This document shows, one piece after another, positions 36,714 to 45,851 of a DNA stretch of 47,463 nt. Position 1 is the stretch's first letter, and every line of letters begins with the position of its first letter. The translations under genes and the position numbers were made by a program. Under the pieces are notes generated by a model, which was not told the DNA's origin, searched no databases, and saw only the letters and a program-made list of their open reading frames with translations. Origin of the DNA: Streptomyces phaeochromogenes (lineage in GTDB: Bacteria; Actinomycetota; Actinomycetes; Streptomycetales; Streptomycetaceae); NCBI RefSeq assembly GCF_001418655.1, contig NZ_LIQZ01000162.1, forward strand, positions 1 through 47,463. The letters run 5' to 3'.

Positions 36714-37643
36714 ATGCAACACGGTAAATACCGTTTCATCGTGGGGTTCTTGGCGACCCCCCTGGGCATCTACGCCCTGTTCGTGATCTGGCCCTTCATC
36801 CAGTCCATCTACTATTCGTTCACGGACTGGAGCGGTCTGAGTCCGGAATTCAAGATGGTGGGCTTCAAGAACTACAGCAGAATTCTCGACGACGAGGTCT
36901 TCTGGAAGTCCTTCCAGCACAGCGTGACGTTCGTCCTGCTGCTGCCGTTGGTGACGCTCACCCTGGCGTTGTTCTTCGCCTTCATGCTCAATGTCGGCGG
37001 ACGGCGCCGGAAGAACGCGGCGATCGCGGGCGTCCGTGGGTCCTCGTTCTACAAGATCGTCTATTTCTTTCCGCAGGTGCTGTCGATCGCGATCGTCGCC
37101 CTGCTGTTCCAGTTCGCCTACAACCCCAACAGCGGCGCACTCAATTCCGCTTTGAAGGCGGTGGGCCTGGACAGCGTCCAGCCCGACTGGCTCGGCGATC
37201 CGGACCTCGCCCTGTGGTGCGTTTTCGCCGTTCTCGTCTGGTCCACCGTCGGCTTCTTCGTGGTGCTGTTCTCCGCCGGAATGGCCTCAATTCCCAAGGA
37301 CTACTACGAAGCCGCACTGCTGGACGGCGCGAACCGCATCACGACATTCTTCAAGATCACCCTGCCGCTGCTCTGGGACACCGTGCAGTCCGGCTGGGCC
37401 TATATGGGCATTCTGGCGCTCGGCGCCGAGTCCTTCGCGGTCGTGCAGATCATGACCGTGGGGCCGAACGGCGGAGGCCCCGACTATTCGACGACCGTCC
37501 TGCCGCTGTACGTCTACCAGAAGGCGTTCCGTGACGGCCAGGCCGCCTACGCGACGACGATCGGTGTCGCCCTGCTCGTCCTGACGCTGCTCTTCGTGGC
37601 CGTCGTGATGAGGCTCGGCCGACGTGAGCGGCTGGAGTACTGA
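36714..37643 (+). CDS. ngcF: ABC sugar transporter permease NgcF
   Basis: The 309-residue protein is a MalF-type inner-membrane permease with six predicted helices and the EAA loop (EAALLDGANRITTFFKITLPLL, around residue 198-220) that contacts the ATPase. Start ATG 36714 follows GTAGGAA closely. It is 94 bp after ngcE and 37 bp before ngcG, with no ATPase gene in the operon. In Streptomyces such CUT1 importers share the ATPase MsiK encoded elsewhere (established knowledge), which probably applies here. Confidence 0.92.
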   Translation: MQHGKYRFIVGFLATPLGIYALFVIWPFIQSIYYSFTDWSGLSPEFKMVGFKNYSRILDDEVFWKSFQHSVTFVLLLPLVTLTLALFFAFMLNVGGRRRKNAAIAGVRGSSFYKIVYFFPQVLSIAIVALLFQFAYNPNSGALNSALKAVGLDSVQPDWLGDPDLALWCVFAVLVWSTVGFFVVLFSAGMASIPKDYYEAALLDGANRITTFFKITLPLLWDTVQSGWAYMGILALGAESFAVVQIMTVGPNGGGPDYSTTVLPLYVYQKAFRDGQAAYATTIGVALLVLTLLFVAVVMRLGRRERLEY

Positions 37644-37680
37644 TGCGGACCGAGCTGACCGAGCCGCGAGGAGGACACGA

Positions 37681-38601
37681 GTGAAGACGACCGAGACGCC
37701 TCCCGTCGACACCGCCGAGGAGCGACCGCCCGTCACCGAGGTGACGGTCGCACGTACGCCGCCGGCGAAGGCCACCGAGGGCAGGGTCCTCAACTTCTTC
37801 TCGCACGGCATGCTCGTTCTCTGGGCGTTCATGGTCGTCATGCCGCTGCTGTGGGCGGTGATGACCTCGTTCAAGACGGACCGGGACATCTTCAGCTCGC
37901 CCTGGGCGCTGCCCGACCGGCTGCACTTCGAGAACTGGTCGCGCGCCTGGACGTCGGCGAACATGAGCGACTACTTCCTCAACACCGTGATCGTGGTGGG
38001 CTTCTCGCTCCTCGGCACCATGCTGCTGGGCTCCATGGCGGCCTACGTCCTCGCGCGCTTCGACTTCCCCGGGAACCGCTTCATCTACTTCCTCTTCATC
38101 GGAGGAATGAGCTTCCCGATCATCCTGGCGCTCGTCCCGCTGTTCTACGTCATGCAGAACCTGTCGCTGCTGAACACGCTGCCCGGACTGATCCTGGTCT
38201 ACATCGCGTACTCGCTGCCGTTCACCGTGTTCTTCATGACGGCCTTCTTCCGTACGCTGCCGAGCTCGGTGGCCGAGGCGGCCTTCGTGGACGGTGCCTC
38301 GCACACCAGGACGTTCTTCCAGGTGATGCTGCCGATGGCCAAGCCCGGTCTGATCAGCGTCGGCATCTTCAACTTCCTGGGGCAGTGGAACCAGTACATG
38401 CTGCCGACGGTGCTCAACACCGAACCGGACCGGAAGGTGCTCACCCAGGGCCTCGTCCAGCTGGCCGTCAGCCAGGGCTACAAGGGTGACTGGTCCGGCC
38501 TCTTCGCCGGTCTCGTGATGGCGATGCTGCCGGTGCTCGCCGCGTACATCGTCTTCCAGCGCCAGGTCGTCCAAGGACTCACCGCGGGCGCGCTCAAGTA
38601 A
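37681..38601 (+). CDS. ngcG: ABC sugar transporter permease NgcG
   Basis: The 306-residue MalG-type permease has a charged N-terminal tail of about 35 residues, six helices and an EAA loop (EAAFVDGASHTRTFFQVMLPMAKPG). The GTG at 37681 has GAGGAGG 6 bases upstream; an in-frame upstream ATG at 37624 lies inside ngcF and has no ribosome binding site. It pairs with NgcF to form the membrane channel. A hairpin follows at 38629-38659. Confidence 0.92.
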   Translation: MKTTETPPVDTAEERPPVTEVTVARTPPAKATEGRVLNFFSHGMLVLWAFMVVMPLLWAVMTSFKTDRDIFSSPWALPDRLHFENWSRAWTSANMSDYFLNTVIVVGFSLLGTMLLGSMAAYVLARFDFPGNRFIYFLFIGGMSFPIILALVPLFYVMQNLSLLNTLPGLILVYIAYSLPFTVFFMTAFFRTLPSSVAEAAFVDGASHTRTFFQVMLPMAKPGLISVGIFNFLGQWNQYMLPTVLNTEPDRKVLTQGLVQLAVSQGYKGDWSGLFAGLVMAMLPVLAAYIVFQRQVVQGLTAGALK

Positions 38602-38628
38602 CGGTTCGGCCGTCGGTTCGGTTTGTGA

Positions 38629-38659
38629 GGGTGGTCCCGGAATGGAGCCGGGGCCACCC
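38629..38659 (+). terminator. Terminator after ngcG
   Basis: GGGTGGTCCCGG (38629-38640) pairs with CCGGGGCCACCC (38648-38659), 12 bp with one wobble and a 7-base loop. Confidence 0.75.
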
Positions 38660-38796
38660 TGGTGTGTGCGGGCGCGGGCGCGCCCCTCTCTTGCTCAACC
38701 TCTTGACGGGAGGTGACCCCAACGGCTCAGCTTAGAGTTCACTAGTTGGACATAGACGGGGTCTCACTGAGGCGACCCCGTACGCAGGAGGTCGTC

Positions 38797-39996
38797 GTGG
38801 AGACTCCGGGGTCGCAGTCGTCGCTGCACCGAGCCAATCTCGAACGGGTCGTACGTGCGGTGCGCCTGGCCGGGTCGCTCACGCAGGCCGAGATCGCGAG
38901 GACGACGGGCCTGTCCGCGGCCACGGTCTCCAATATTGTTCGGGAGCTGAAGGACGGCGGGACGGTCGAGGTCACCCCGACCTCGGCGGGCGGCCGAAGG
39001 GCCCGCAGCGTCAGTCTCAGCGGCGATGCCGGCATCGTGATCGGCGTCGACTTCGGGCACACGCATCTGCGCGTCGCGGTCGGCAACCTCGCCCATCAGG
39101 TCCTCGCCGAGGAGTCCGAGCCACTCGATGTGGACGCCTCCGCCGCACAGGGCTTCGATCGGGCGGAACAGCTGGTCAACCGCCTGATCGCGGCCACCGG
39201 CGTGGACCGTACGAAGATCGCGGGCGTCGGGCTCGGCGTGCCGGGGCCGATCGACGTGGAGTCCGGGACGCTCGGCTCCACCGCGATCCTGCCGGGCTGG
39301 ACCGGCACCAAACCCGCCGAGGAGCTGGGCGGACGCCTGGGCGTGCCCGTGCACGTCGACAACGACGCCAACCTGGGAGCCCTCGGCGAACTCGTCTGGG
39401 GCAGCGGCAGGGGCGTACGGGACCTGGCGTACATCAAGGTCGCGAGCGGTGTCGGCGCCGGACTGGTGATCAGCGGCAAGATCTACCGCGGCCCGGGTGG
39501 CACAGCGGGAGAAATCGGGCATATTACTCTTGACGAGTCCGGCCCGGTCTGTCGCTGCGGCAACCGAGGCTGCCTGGAGACCTTTGCGGCGGCGCGCTAT
39601 GTGCTGCCGCTCCTCCAGTCCAGCCACGGCACGGACCTGACCATGGAAGGTGTCGTACGACTGGCGAGGGACGGAGACCCTGGCTGCCGTCGGGTGATCG
39701 CCGACGTCGGCCGACACATCGGCAGTGGAGTCGCCAATCTCTGCAACTTGCTCAACCCGAGCCGGGTGGTTCTCGGCGGTGATCTCGCCGAGGCCGGAGA
39801 GCTCGTGCTCGGACCCATAAGGGAGTCCGTCGGCCGCTATGCGATCCCCAGTGCGGCACGTCAACTATCCGTTCTGCCAGGGGCACTTGGCGGCCGGGCG
39901 GAAGTCCTCGGGGCACTCGCTCTCGCACTCAGCGAGATGGGCGATTCAACCCTTTTGGACGGTTCGCTCACCACCGCCACGCCTGCCTTCACTTAG
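38797..39996 (+). CDS. ROK-family transcriptional regulator (Rok7B7 type)
   Basis: The 399-residue protein has an N-terminal winged HTH (about 15-65: LTQAEIARTTGLSAATVSNIVRELKDGG) and a ROK sugar-kinase-like domain. ROK signatures are present: IGVDFGHTHLRVAVG (phosphate-like loop), DNDANLGALGE (catalytic-type Asp), and the zinc motif CRCGNRGCLE (C-x-C-x4-C) after GEIGHI. Sugar binding is thus likely to tune DNA binding. I start at GTG 38797, with AGGAGG 5 bases upstream; a TTG at 38746 lacks a site. It lies between ngcEFG and xylFGH as in S. coelicolor, where the orthologue Rok7B7 affects xylose transport, carbon repression and antibiotics. Confidence 0.88.
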   Translation: METPGSQSSLHRANLERVVRAVRLAGSLTQAEIARTTGLSAATVSNIVRELKDGGTVEVTPTSAGGRRARSVSLSGDAGIVIGVDFGHTHLRVAVGNLAHQVLAEESEPLDVDASAAQGFDRAEQLVNRLIAATGVDRTKIAGVGLGVPGPIDVESGTLGSTAILPGWTGTKPAEELGGRLGVPVHVDNDANLGALGELVWGSGRGVRDLAYIKVASGVGAGLVISGKIYRGPGGTAGEIGHITLDESGPVCRCGNRGCLETFAAARYVLPLLQSSHGTDLTMEGVVRLARDGDPGCRRVIADVGRHIGSGVANLCNLLNPSRVVLGGDLAEAGELVLGPIRESVGRYAIPSAARQLSVLPGALGGRAEVLGALALALSEMGDSTLLDGSLTTATPAFT

Positions 39997-40117
39997 AGAA
40001 CGGATGGCACCGTTGCCATCTCGTTAAGGATTTACTTCTTGACGTCGCACTTGTGGCCGAGTTGACTTCCAGCCACCTCGGCCGCAACGTCGCGGCCTCG
40101 TCAGGGAGGTTTCTGAA

Positions 40118-41233
40118 GTGAATACGCGTATGCGTCGCGCCGCCTTTGCTGTTGCCGCAGGTGCGATGGCTGTCTCGCTGGCTGCCTGTGGCAGTGCCGA
40201 CGAGGCCGGCGACAGTGACAGCACGAAGTCCGCGGCCAAGGGCGACGCCATCAAGGTCGGCCTCCTCCTTCCGGAGAACCAGACCGCTCGGTACGAGAAG
40301 TTCGACAAGCCCCTGATCGAGAAGAAGGTCAAGGAGCTCACGAACAACAAGGGCGAGATCGTCTACGCCAACGCCAAGCAGGACGCCACCACGCAGTCCC
40401 AGCAGGTCGACACCATGATCACCAACAAGGTGGACGTGCTGATCGTGGACGCGGTGGACTCCAAGGCCATCGCCAACGGCGTGAAGAAGGCCAAGGAAGC
40501 CGGCATCCCCGTCGTCGCGTACGACCGTCTGGCCGAGGGCCCGATCGACGCCTACACCTCCTTCGACAACGAAGAGGTCGGCCGCGTCCAGGGCAAGGCG
40601 CTTCTGACGGCCCTGGGCGACAAGGCGAAGCCCTCCGCGAAGATCGTCATGATGAACGGCGCGGTCACCGACCCGAACGCCGCCCTCTTCAAGAAGGGCG
40701 CGCTGTCCGAGCTCGAGGGCAAGGTCGACATCGCGAAGTCGTACGACACCAAGGAGTGGAAGCCGGAGAACGCCAACGCCAACATGGACGCGGCGATCTC
40801 CGCGGTCGGCAAGAACAACATCGTCGGCGTCTACTCCGCCAACGACGGCATGGCGGGCGGCATCATCACGGCCCTGAAGGCCGCGAACGTCTCCCCGCTC
40901 CCGCCGGTCACCGGCCAGGACGCCGAGCTCGCGGGTGTGCAGCGCATCGTCTCCGGTGAGCAGTACATGAGCGTCTACAAGCCCTACCCGCAGGAGGCGG
41001 ACGTCGCCGCGGAGATGGCCGTCGCCCTCGCCAAGGGCGAGAAGCTCGACTCCATCGCCAAGGACTCGGTCGACAGCCCGACCACCAAGGGCGTCCCGTC
41101 GGTGCTCGTCCCCGTCGTGTCGCTGACCAAGGACAACATCAACGACACCGTCATCAAGGACGGCATCTACACGGTCGACGAGATCTGCACGGCGAAGTTC
41201 AAGACCGCCTGTGGCAAGGTCGGCCTCAACTAG
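40118..41233 (+). CDS. xylF: XylF-type sugar-binding lipoprotein
   Basis: This periplasmic-binding-protein type 1 (LacI/RbsB-like) receptor binds sugar outside the membrane for XylGH. The 371-residue precursor has a Sec signal and lipobox LAAC (acceptor C24). The fold reads IKVGLLLPENQTARYEKFDKPLIEKKV, VDVLIVDAVDSKAIANGVKKAKEAGIPVVAYDR, VYSANDGMAGGIITALKA, and PVTGQDAELAGVQRI, close to xylose-binding XylF. GTG 40118 has GGGAGG 8 bases upstream. TTGACG near 40039 could be part of a promoter. Gene context with the ROK regulator supports xylose as the sugar, though other pentoses are possible. Confidence 0.9.
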   Translation: MNTRMRRAAFAVAAGAMAVSLAACGSADEAGDSDSTKSAAKGDAIKVGLLLPENQTARYEKFDKPLIEKKVKELTNNKGEIVYANAKQDATTQSQQVDTMITNKVDVLIVDAVDSKAIANGVKKAKEAGIPVVAYDRLAEGPIDAYTSFDNEEVGRVQGKALLTALGDKAKPSAKIVMMNGAVTDPNAALFKKGALSELEGKVDIAKSYDTKEWKPENANANMDAAISAVGKNNIVGVYSANDGMAGGIITALKAANVSPLPPVTGQDAELAGVQRIVSGEQYMSVYKPYPQEADVAAEMAVALAKGEKLDSIAKDSVDSPTTKGVPSVLVPVVSLTKDNINDTVIKDGIYTVDEICTAKFKTACGKVGLN

Positions 41234-41255
41234 CCGGAACGCAAGTCCCTTACCA

Positions 41256-41387
41256 CGTACGGGAATTCGCCATCGGATTCCCGTACGAGGCTTGATTCCC
41301 GCAGGGAATCGAATCCGGGACTCGCACACCAGAAGCTCCTCCGGCGCCCCGCAACCACCAGCCCCGCAAGCTAGGGCGGGGCGCCGG
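41256..41387 (+). terminator. Three successive hairpins between xylF and xylG
   Basis: Three stems fill the 229-bp gap. CGTACGGGAAT (41256-41266) pairs with 41277-41287. GATTCCC (41294-41300) pairs with GGGAATC (41304-41310). CCGGCGCCCCGC (41341-41352) pairs with 41376-41387 across 23 bases. They probably limit read-through or protect the xylF mRNA end. Confidence 0.7.
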
Positions 41388-41462
41388 ACGGAATCCTTCC
41401 TCCCTCCTCCAATTCTTCTGCACAACCTCCCGCCGGGTCAGGCGGCGAAGGAGATGGTTAAC

Positions 41463-42245
41463 GTGTCCGCTACGCCTGTCCTGGCGTTGCGCGGGATCTC
41501 GAAGCGGTTCGGTGCCGTTCAGGCGCTCACCGACGTAGAGCTCGAGGTCCACGCCGGCGAGGTGGTCGCCCTGGTCGGCGACAACGGCGCCGGAAAATCC
41601 ACGCTGGTGAAGACGATCGCCGGCGTGCACCCCATCGATGAGGGTGTCATCGAATGGGACGGCAGGACCGTCCAGATCAACAAGCCGCACGACGCCCAGA
41701 ACCTGGGCATCGCGACCGTCTACCAGGACCTCGCGCTGTGCGACAACATCGACGTCGTCGGAAACCTCTATCTGGGCCGTGAGCTGCAGAAGCGCGGCAT
41801 CCTGGACGAGGTCGAGATGGAGCGCCGCTCCCGCGAGCTGCTCCAGACGCTGTCGATCCGCATCCCCAGCGTGCGCATCCCGATCGCCTCGCTCTCCGGC
41901 GGTCAGCGCCAGACGGTGGCCATCGCCCGCTCCATGCTCGGCGCGCCCAAGCTGGTCATCCTCGACGAGCCCACCGCGGCCCTCGGTGTCGAGCAGACCG
42001 CCCAGGTCCTCGACCTGGTCGAGCGGCTGCGCGAGCGCGGCCACGCGGTCCTGCTCATCAGCCACAACATGGCCGACGTCAAGGCCGTCGCCGACAAGGT
42101 GGCCGTGCTCCGGCTCGGCCGCAACAACGGCGTGTTCGAGGTCAAGACCACCTCGCAGGAAGAGATCATCTCCGCCATCACCGGTGCCACGGACAACGCC
42201 GTGACCCGTCGTGCGGCGCGCAGCAACGGGGAGGCTCAGAAGTGA
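41463..42245 (+). CDS. xylG: Sugar ABC transporter ATPase XylG (single domain)
   Basis: The 260-residue protein is one ABC ATPase domain: Walker A GDNGAGKST (39-47), Q-loop VYQDL (86-90), signature LSGGQRQ (144-150), Walker B LVILDEP (164-170) and switch His in LISHNM. It has a single domain, whereas E. coli XylG/RbsA carry two, so two copies should pair with XylH. GTG 41463 was chosen with AAGGAG 9 bases upstream; the ATG at 41454 abuts that site. Its stop overlaps the next start as GTGA. Confidence 0.93.
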   Translation: MSATPVLALRGISKRFGAVQALTDVELEVHAGEVVALVGDNGAGKSTLVKTIAGVHPIDEGVIEWDGRTVQINKPHDAQNLGIATVYQDLALCDNIDVVGNLYLGRELQKRGILDEVEMERRSRELLQTLSIRIPSVRIPIASLSGGQRQTVAIARSMLGAPKLVILDEPTAALGVEQTAQVLDLVERLRERGHAVLLISHNMADVKAVADKVAVLRLGRNNGVFEVKTTSQEEIISAITGATDNAVTRRAARSNGEAQK

Positions 42246-43534
42246 GCATCGACAAGACCTCCGCCACGCCCGACGACCACGTCGTCGAGAACCCCGAGGC
42301 CGCCGCGGGCGCCGATGTCGCCGTCGACCCCCGGCTGCTGGTGCGCGAGCGGGGCTTCGCGGGCTACCTCGACGAGTTCAAGCGCAAGATGCGTGCCGGT
42401 GACCTGGGCTCGATCCCGGTCGTCGTCGGTCTGATCGTCATCTGCGTCATCTTCCAGAGCCTCAACTCGGCCTTCCTCTCGGCCGAGAACCTCAACAACA
42501 TCGCCGTCGCGATGGTCGCCACCGGCATGATGTCCGTCGGCATCATCTTCGTGCTGCTGCTCGGCGAGATCGACCTGTCGGTCGGCTCGGTCAGCGGTGT
42601 CGCGGGTGCCATCACCGCCGTGCTCAGCGTCACGAACGGCGTCAACGAGTGGCTGTCGGTCATCATCGCCCTCGCCAGCGGTGCGGCCATCGGCGCGATC
42701 CACGGCTTCTTCTTCGCCAGGATCGGCGCGCCCGCGTTCGCGGTCACGCTGGCCGGCCTGCTGTTCTGGCTCGGCTTCATGCTCCAGATCCTGGGCGAGA
42801 ACGGCACGATCAACCTCGACGGCGACGGCGTGGTCGGCAAGCTGACCACGTACTACTTCTCGGACGTCGCCGCCGCCTACGGGCTCGCGGTGGTCGCGGT
42901 GGCGCTCTTCTTCGTCACCTCGTTCCTGGACAGCCGCCGTCGCGAGGCGGCGGGCATCCCGGCCCGCCCGCTCATCGACATCGTGGTGCGCACGGCGATC
43001 CTCGCGGTCGTCGCCTTCGCCGCGGCGATCATGTTCAACCAGTACAAGGGTCTGCCCCTGGCGCTGCTGCTGTTCGTCCTGGTCCTGGTGATCACGGACT
43101 TCGTGCTGCGCCGCACGACCTACGGCCGCAAGATCTTCGCGCTCGGCGGCAGCGTCGAGGCGTCCCGTCGTGCCGGTATCAACGTCACGGCGGTACGGGT
43201 CTCGGTCTTCGCCATCGCGGGCTTCTTCGCCGCGGTGGGCGGTCTGTTCTGGTCCTCGAAGATCGCGGCGGCCAACCAGAGCGCCGGTGCGGGTGACCTT
43301 CTGATGAACGTCATCGCGGCGGCGGTCATCGGTGGCACCAGCCTCTTCGGCGGGCGCGGTCGTACGTGGAACGCGCTGCTCGGTGTCATGGTGATCACGT
43401 CGATCCAGTACGGGCTGGCCCTCGAGGGCATCGCCACGCCGGTTCAGTACATGATCACCGGTGGTGTGCTTCTGGCCACGGTCGTCATCGACTCGATCAC
43501 CCGGAAGACCCAGAAGACGGCGGGCCGCGCGTAG
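42242..43534 (+). CDS. xylH: Sugar ABC transporter permease XylH
   Basis: The 430-residue protein is a BPD_transp_2 (RbsC/XylH-type) permease with a hydrophilic N-terminal tail of about 55 residues and roughly ten to twelve membrane helices; conserved segments include LLGEIDLSVGSVSG and AAVIGGTSLFGGRG. The length and the mid-protein insert (about 190-250) fit XylH rather than the shorter RbsC. GTG 42242 overlaps the xylG TGA as GTGA, with GGGGAGG upstream, so the two are translationally coupled. A terminator follows at 43579-43610. Confidence 0.93.
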   Translation: MSIDKTSATPDDHVVENPEAAAGADVAVDPRLLVRERGFAGYLDEFKRKMRAGDLGSIPVVVGLIVICVIFQSLNSAFLSAENLNNIAVAMVATGMMSVGIIFVLLLGEIDLSVGSVSGVAGAITAVLSVTNGVNEWLSVIIALASGAAIGAIHGFFFARIGAPAFAVTLAGLLFWLGFMLQILGENGTINLDGDGVVGKLTTYYFSDVAAAYGLAVVAVALFFVTSFLDSRRREAAGIPARPLIDIVVRTAILAVVAFAAAIMFNQYKGLPLALLLFVLVLVITDFVLRRTTYGRKIFALGGSVEASRRAGINVTAVRVSVFAIAGFFAAVGGLFWSSKIAAANQSAGAGDLLMNVIAAAVIGGTSLFGGRGRTWNALLGVMVITSIQYGLALEGIATPVQYMITGGVLLATVVIDSITRKTQKTAGRA

Positions 43535-43578
43535 CGGTTCATGGTCTGACGGTTGTGGGGCGAAGCCCCCTTCGGACA

Positions 43579-43610
43579 AGTGCCCGACACCAATGGCGGT
43601 GTCGGGCACT
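43579..43610 (+). terminator. Intrinsic terminator after xylH
   Basis: AGTGCCCGACACC (43579-43591) pairs perfectly with GGTGTCGGGCACT (43598-43610) across AATGGC, followed by TTTCGTCT. A smaller GGGGC/GCCCC stem lies just upstream (about 43557-43568). Confidence 0.9.
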
Positions 43611-43772
43611 TTCGTCTGTCCGTGTGCGTTTGGTGGCGGGAGCCGTGGGCGAGATGTTTTACGGCCGAACGCGTGACGTACGACGCACAGCCCGGCCGCC
43701 GCCGTGAAAGGCGGAACATTAGACTCGACAGACCCGGCAAAGCTCGATCAGCTCTACTGCAAGGAGGCACGG

Positions 43773-45692
43773 GTGCCGCTGCTGACCCGCATCAGGGGAC
43801 CGCGCGATCTGGACCGGCTCAGCCTGGAGCAGCTGGACCAGCTGGCAGGCGAGATCCGGACCTTCCTCGTCGAAGAGGTCTCCAAGACCGGCGGCCACCT
43901 CGGCCCGAACCTCGGTGTCGTGGAGCTCACCATCGCGCTGCACCGCGTCTTCGAGTCCCCGAAGGACAGAATCCTCTGGGACACCGGGCACCAGTCCTAT
44001 GTGCACAAGCTGCTCACGGGCCGCCAGGACTTCTCGAAGCTGAAGATGAAGGGCGGCCTGTCCGGCTACCCCTCGCAGGCGGAGTCCGAGCACGACGTCA
44101 TCGAGAACTCGCACGCCTCCACGGTCCTCGGCTGGGCCGACGGCCTCGCGAAAGCCAACGAGGTCCTCCGAAAAGAGGACCACGTCGTCGCCGTCATCGG
44201 CGACGGAGCCCTCACCGGCGGCATGGCCTGGGAGGCGCTCAACAACATCGCCGACGCCAAGGACCGCCCCCTCGTCATCGTCGTCAACGACAACGAGCGG
44301 TCGTACGCCCCGACGATCGGCGGCCTCGCCAACCACCTGGCGACCCTGCGCACCACCGACGGCTACGAGCGGTTCCTGGCCCGCGGCAAGGACATCCTGG
44401 AGCGCACGCCCGTCGTCGGGAAGCCGCTCTACGAGACCCTGCACGGCGCCAAGAAGGGCCTCAAGGACTTCATCGCCCCGCAGGGCATGTTCGAGGACCT
44501 GGGCCTGAAGTACGTCGGCCCCATCGACGGCCACGACATCGAGGCCCTGGAGTCCGCGCTCGTGCGCGCCAAGCGCTTCGGCGGCCCCGTCATCGTGCAC
44601 TGCCTCACCGAGAAGGGCCGCGGCTACCAGCCCGCCCTCCAGGACGAGGCGGACCGTTTCCACGCCGTCGGCAAGATCCACCCCGACACGGGCCTGCCGA
44701 TCGCCTCCTCCGGCGCCGACTGGACGTCCGTCTTCGGCGAGGAGATGGTCAAGCTCGGCAAGGAGCGCGAGGACGTCGTCGCCATCACGGCCGCCATGCT
44801 CCAGCCGGTCGGCCTCGACAAGTTCGCCAAGGCCTTCCCGGACCGGGTGTACGACGTCGGCATCGCCGAGCAGCACGCGGCCGTCTCGGCGGCCGGCCTC
44901 GCCACCGGCGGCCTGCACCCCGTCTTCGCGGTCTACGCGACCTTCCTCAACCGCGCCTTCGACCAGGTCCTGATGGACGTGGCGCTGCACAAGTGCGGGG
45001 TCACCTTCGTCCTCGACCGGGCCGGCATCACCGGTACCGACGGCGCCTCCCACAACGGCATGTGGGACATGTCGATCCTCCAGGTCGTCCCCGGCCTGCG
45101 GCTGGCCGCCCCGCGCGACGCCGACCAGGTCCGCGCCCAGCTCCGCGAGGCCGTCGAGGTCACCGACGCGCCGACCGTGGTCCGCTTCTCCAAGGGCGCG
45201 GTCGGTCCCGCCGTACCCGCCGTGGGCCGGATCGGCGGCATGGACGTCCTGCGCGAGCCGGGCACCGACGCCCCGGACGTCCTCCTCGTCTCGGTCGGCG
45301 CCCTCGCTCCGATGTGCCTGGAGATCGCCGGACTCCTCGACAAGCAGGGCATCTCCACGACCGTCGTCGACCCGCGCTGGGTCAAGCCCGTCGACGAGGC
45401 CATGGCCCCGCTCGCCGAGCAGCACCGTGTGGTCGTCACCGTCGAGGACAACTCCCGTGTCGGCGGCGTCGGTTCGGCCGTCGCCCAGGCCCTGCGCGAC
45501 GCGGGCGTGGACGTACCGCTGCGTGACTTCGGCATTCCGCCGCGGTTCCTCGACCACGCCACCCGCAAGGAGGTGCTGGCCGAGATCGGACTGACCGCAC
45601 CGGACATCGCCCGGCAGGTCACCGGCCTCGTCTCCAAGCTCGACGGCCGGTTCGAGCAGCCCCACGCCACGGTGGAGTCCGCCCGCGACTGA
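43773..45692 (+). CDS. dxs: 1-deoxy-D-xylulose-5-phosphate synthase
   Basis: Dxs joins pyruvate and glyceraldehyde 3-phosphate, using thiamine diphosphate, in the first step of the MEP isoprenoid pathway. The 639-residue length is typical. GHLGPNLGVVELT carries the catalytic-site His (H42), GDGALTGG (143-150) with N173 in VNDNERS forms the ThDP/Mg site, and GIAEQHA holds the ring-binding Glu near 365. The GTG at 43773 has AAGGAGG 5 bases upstream; the ATG at 43704 adds 23 residues with no ribosome binding site. TAGACT near 43721 may be the -10. Streptomyces often carry two dxs genes; whether this is the only one cannot be seen here. Confidence 0.96.
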   Translation: MPLLTRIRGPRDLDRLSLEQLDQLAGEIRTFLVEEVSKTGGHLGPNLGVVELTIALHRVFESPKDRILWDTGHQSYVHKLLTGRQDFSKLKMKGGLSGYPSQAESEHDVIENSHASTVLGWADGLAKANEVLRKEDHVVAVIGDGALTGGMAWEALNNIADAKDRPLVIVVNDNERSYAPTIGGLANHLATLRTTDGYERFLARGKDILERTPVVGKPLYETLHGAKKGLKDFIAPQGMFEDLGLKYVGPIDGHDIEALESALVRAKRFGGPVIVHCLTEKGRGYQPALQDEADRFHAVGKIHPDTGLPIASSGADWTSVFGEEMVKLGKEREDVVAITAAMLQPVGLDKFAKAFPDRVYDVGIAEQHAAVSAAGLATGGLHPVFAVYATFLNRAFDQVLMDVALHKCGVTFVLDRAGITGTDGASHNGMWDMSILQVVPGLRLAAPRDADQVRAQLREAVEVTDAPTVVRFSKGAVGPAVPAVGRIGGMDVLREPGTDAPDVLLVSVGALAPMCLEIAGLLDKQGISTTVVDPRWVKPVDEAMAPLAEQHRVVVTVEDNSRVGGVGSAVAQALRDAGVDVPLRDFGIPPRFLDHATRKEVLAEIGLTAPDIARQVTGLVSKLDGRFEQPHATVESARD

Positions 45693-45725
45693 CACGCCCG
45701 GTCGCCCGCGACCGACACGGCCGAG

Positions 45726-45767
45726 TGGGCCGGTTTCCACACCCTTTACGGTGGTGAAACCGGCCCA
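45726..45767 (+). terminator. Terminator after dxs
   Basis: TGGGCCGGTTTC (45726-45737) pairs perfectly with GAAACCGGCCCA (45756-45767), with extra partial pairing in the loop, 33 bp after the stop. Confidence 0.85.
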
Positions 45768-45851
45768 TTAGCGTGAAACCTGCCGCGCCGGGGCATACGG
45801 ACCACGCCCCCTCTCGATCATGTCGAGGACGACAAGCGTGGGAGGTACGCC

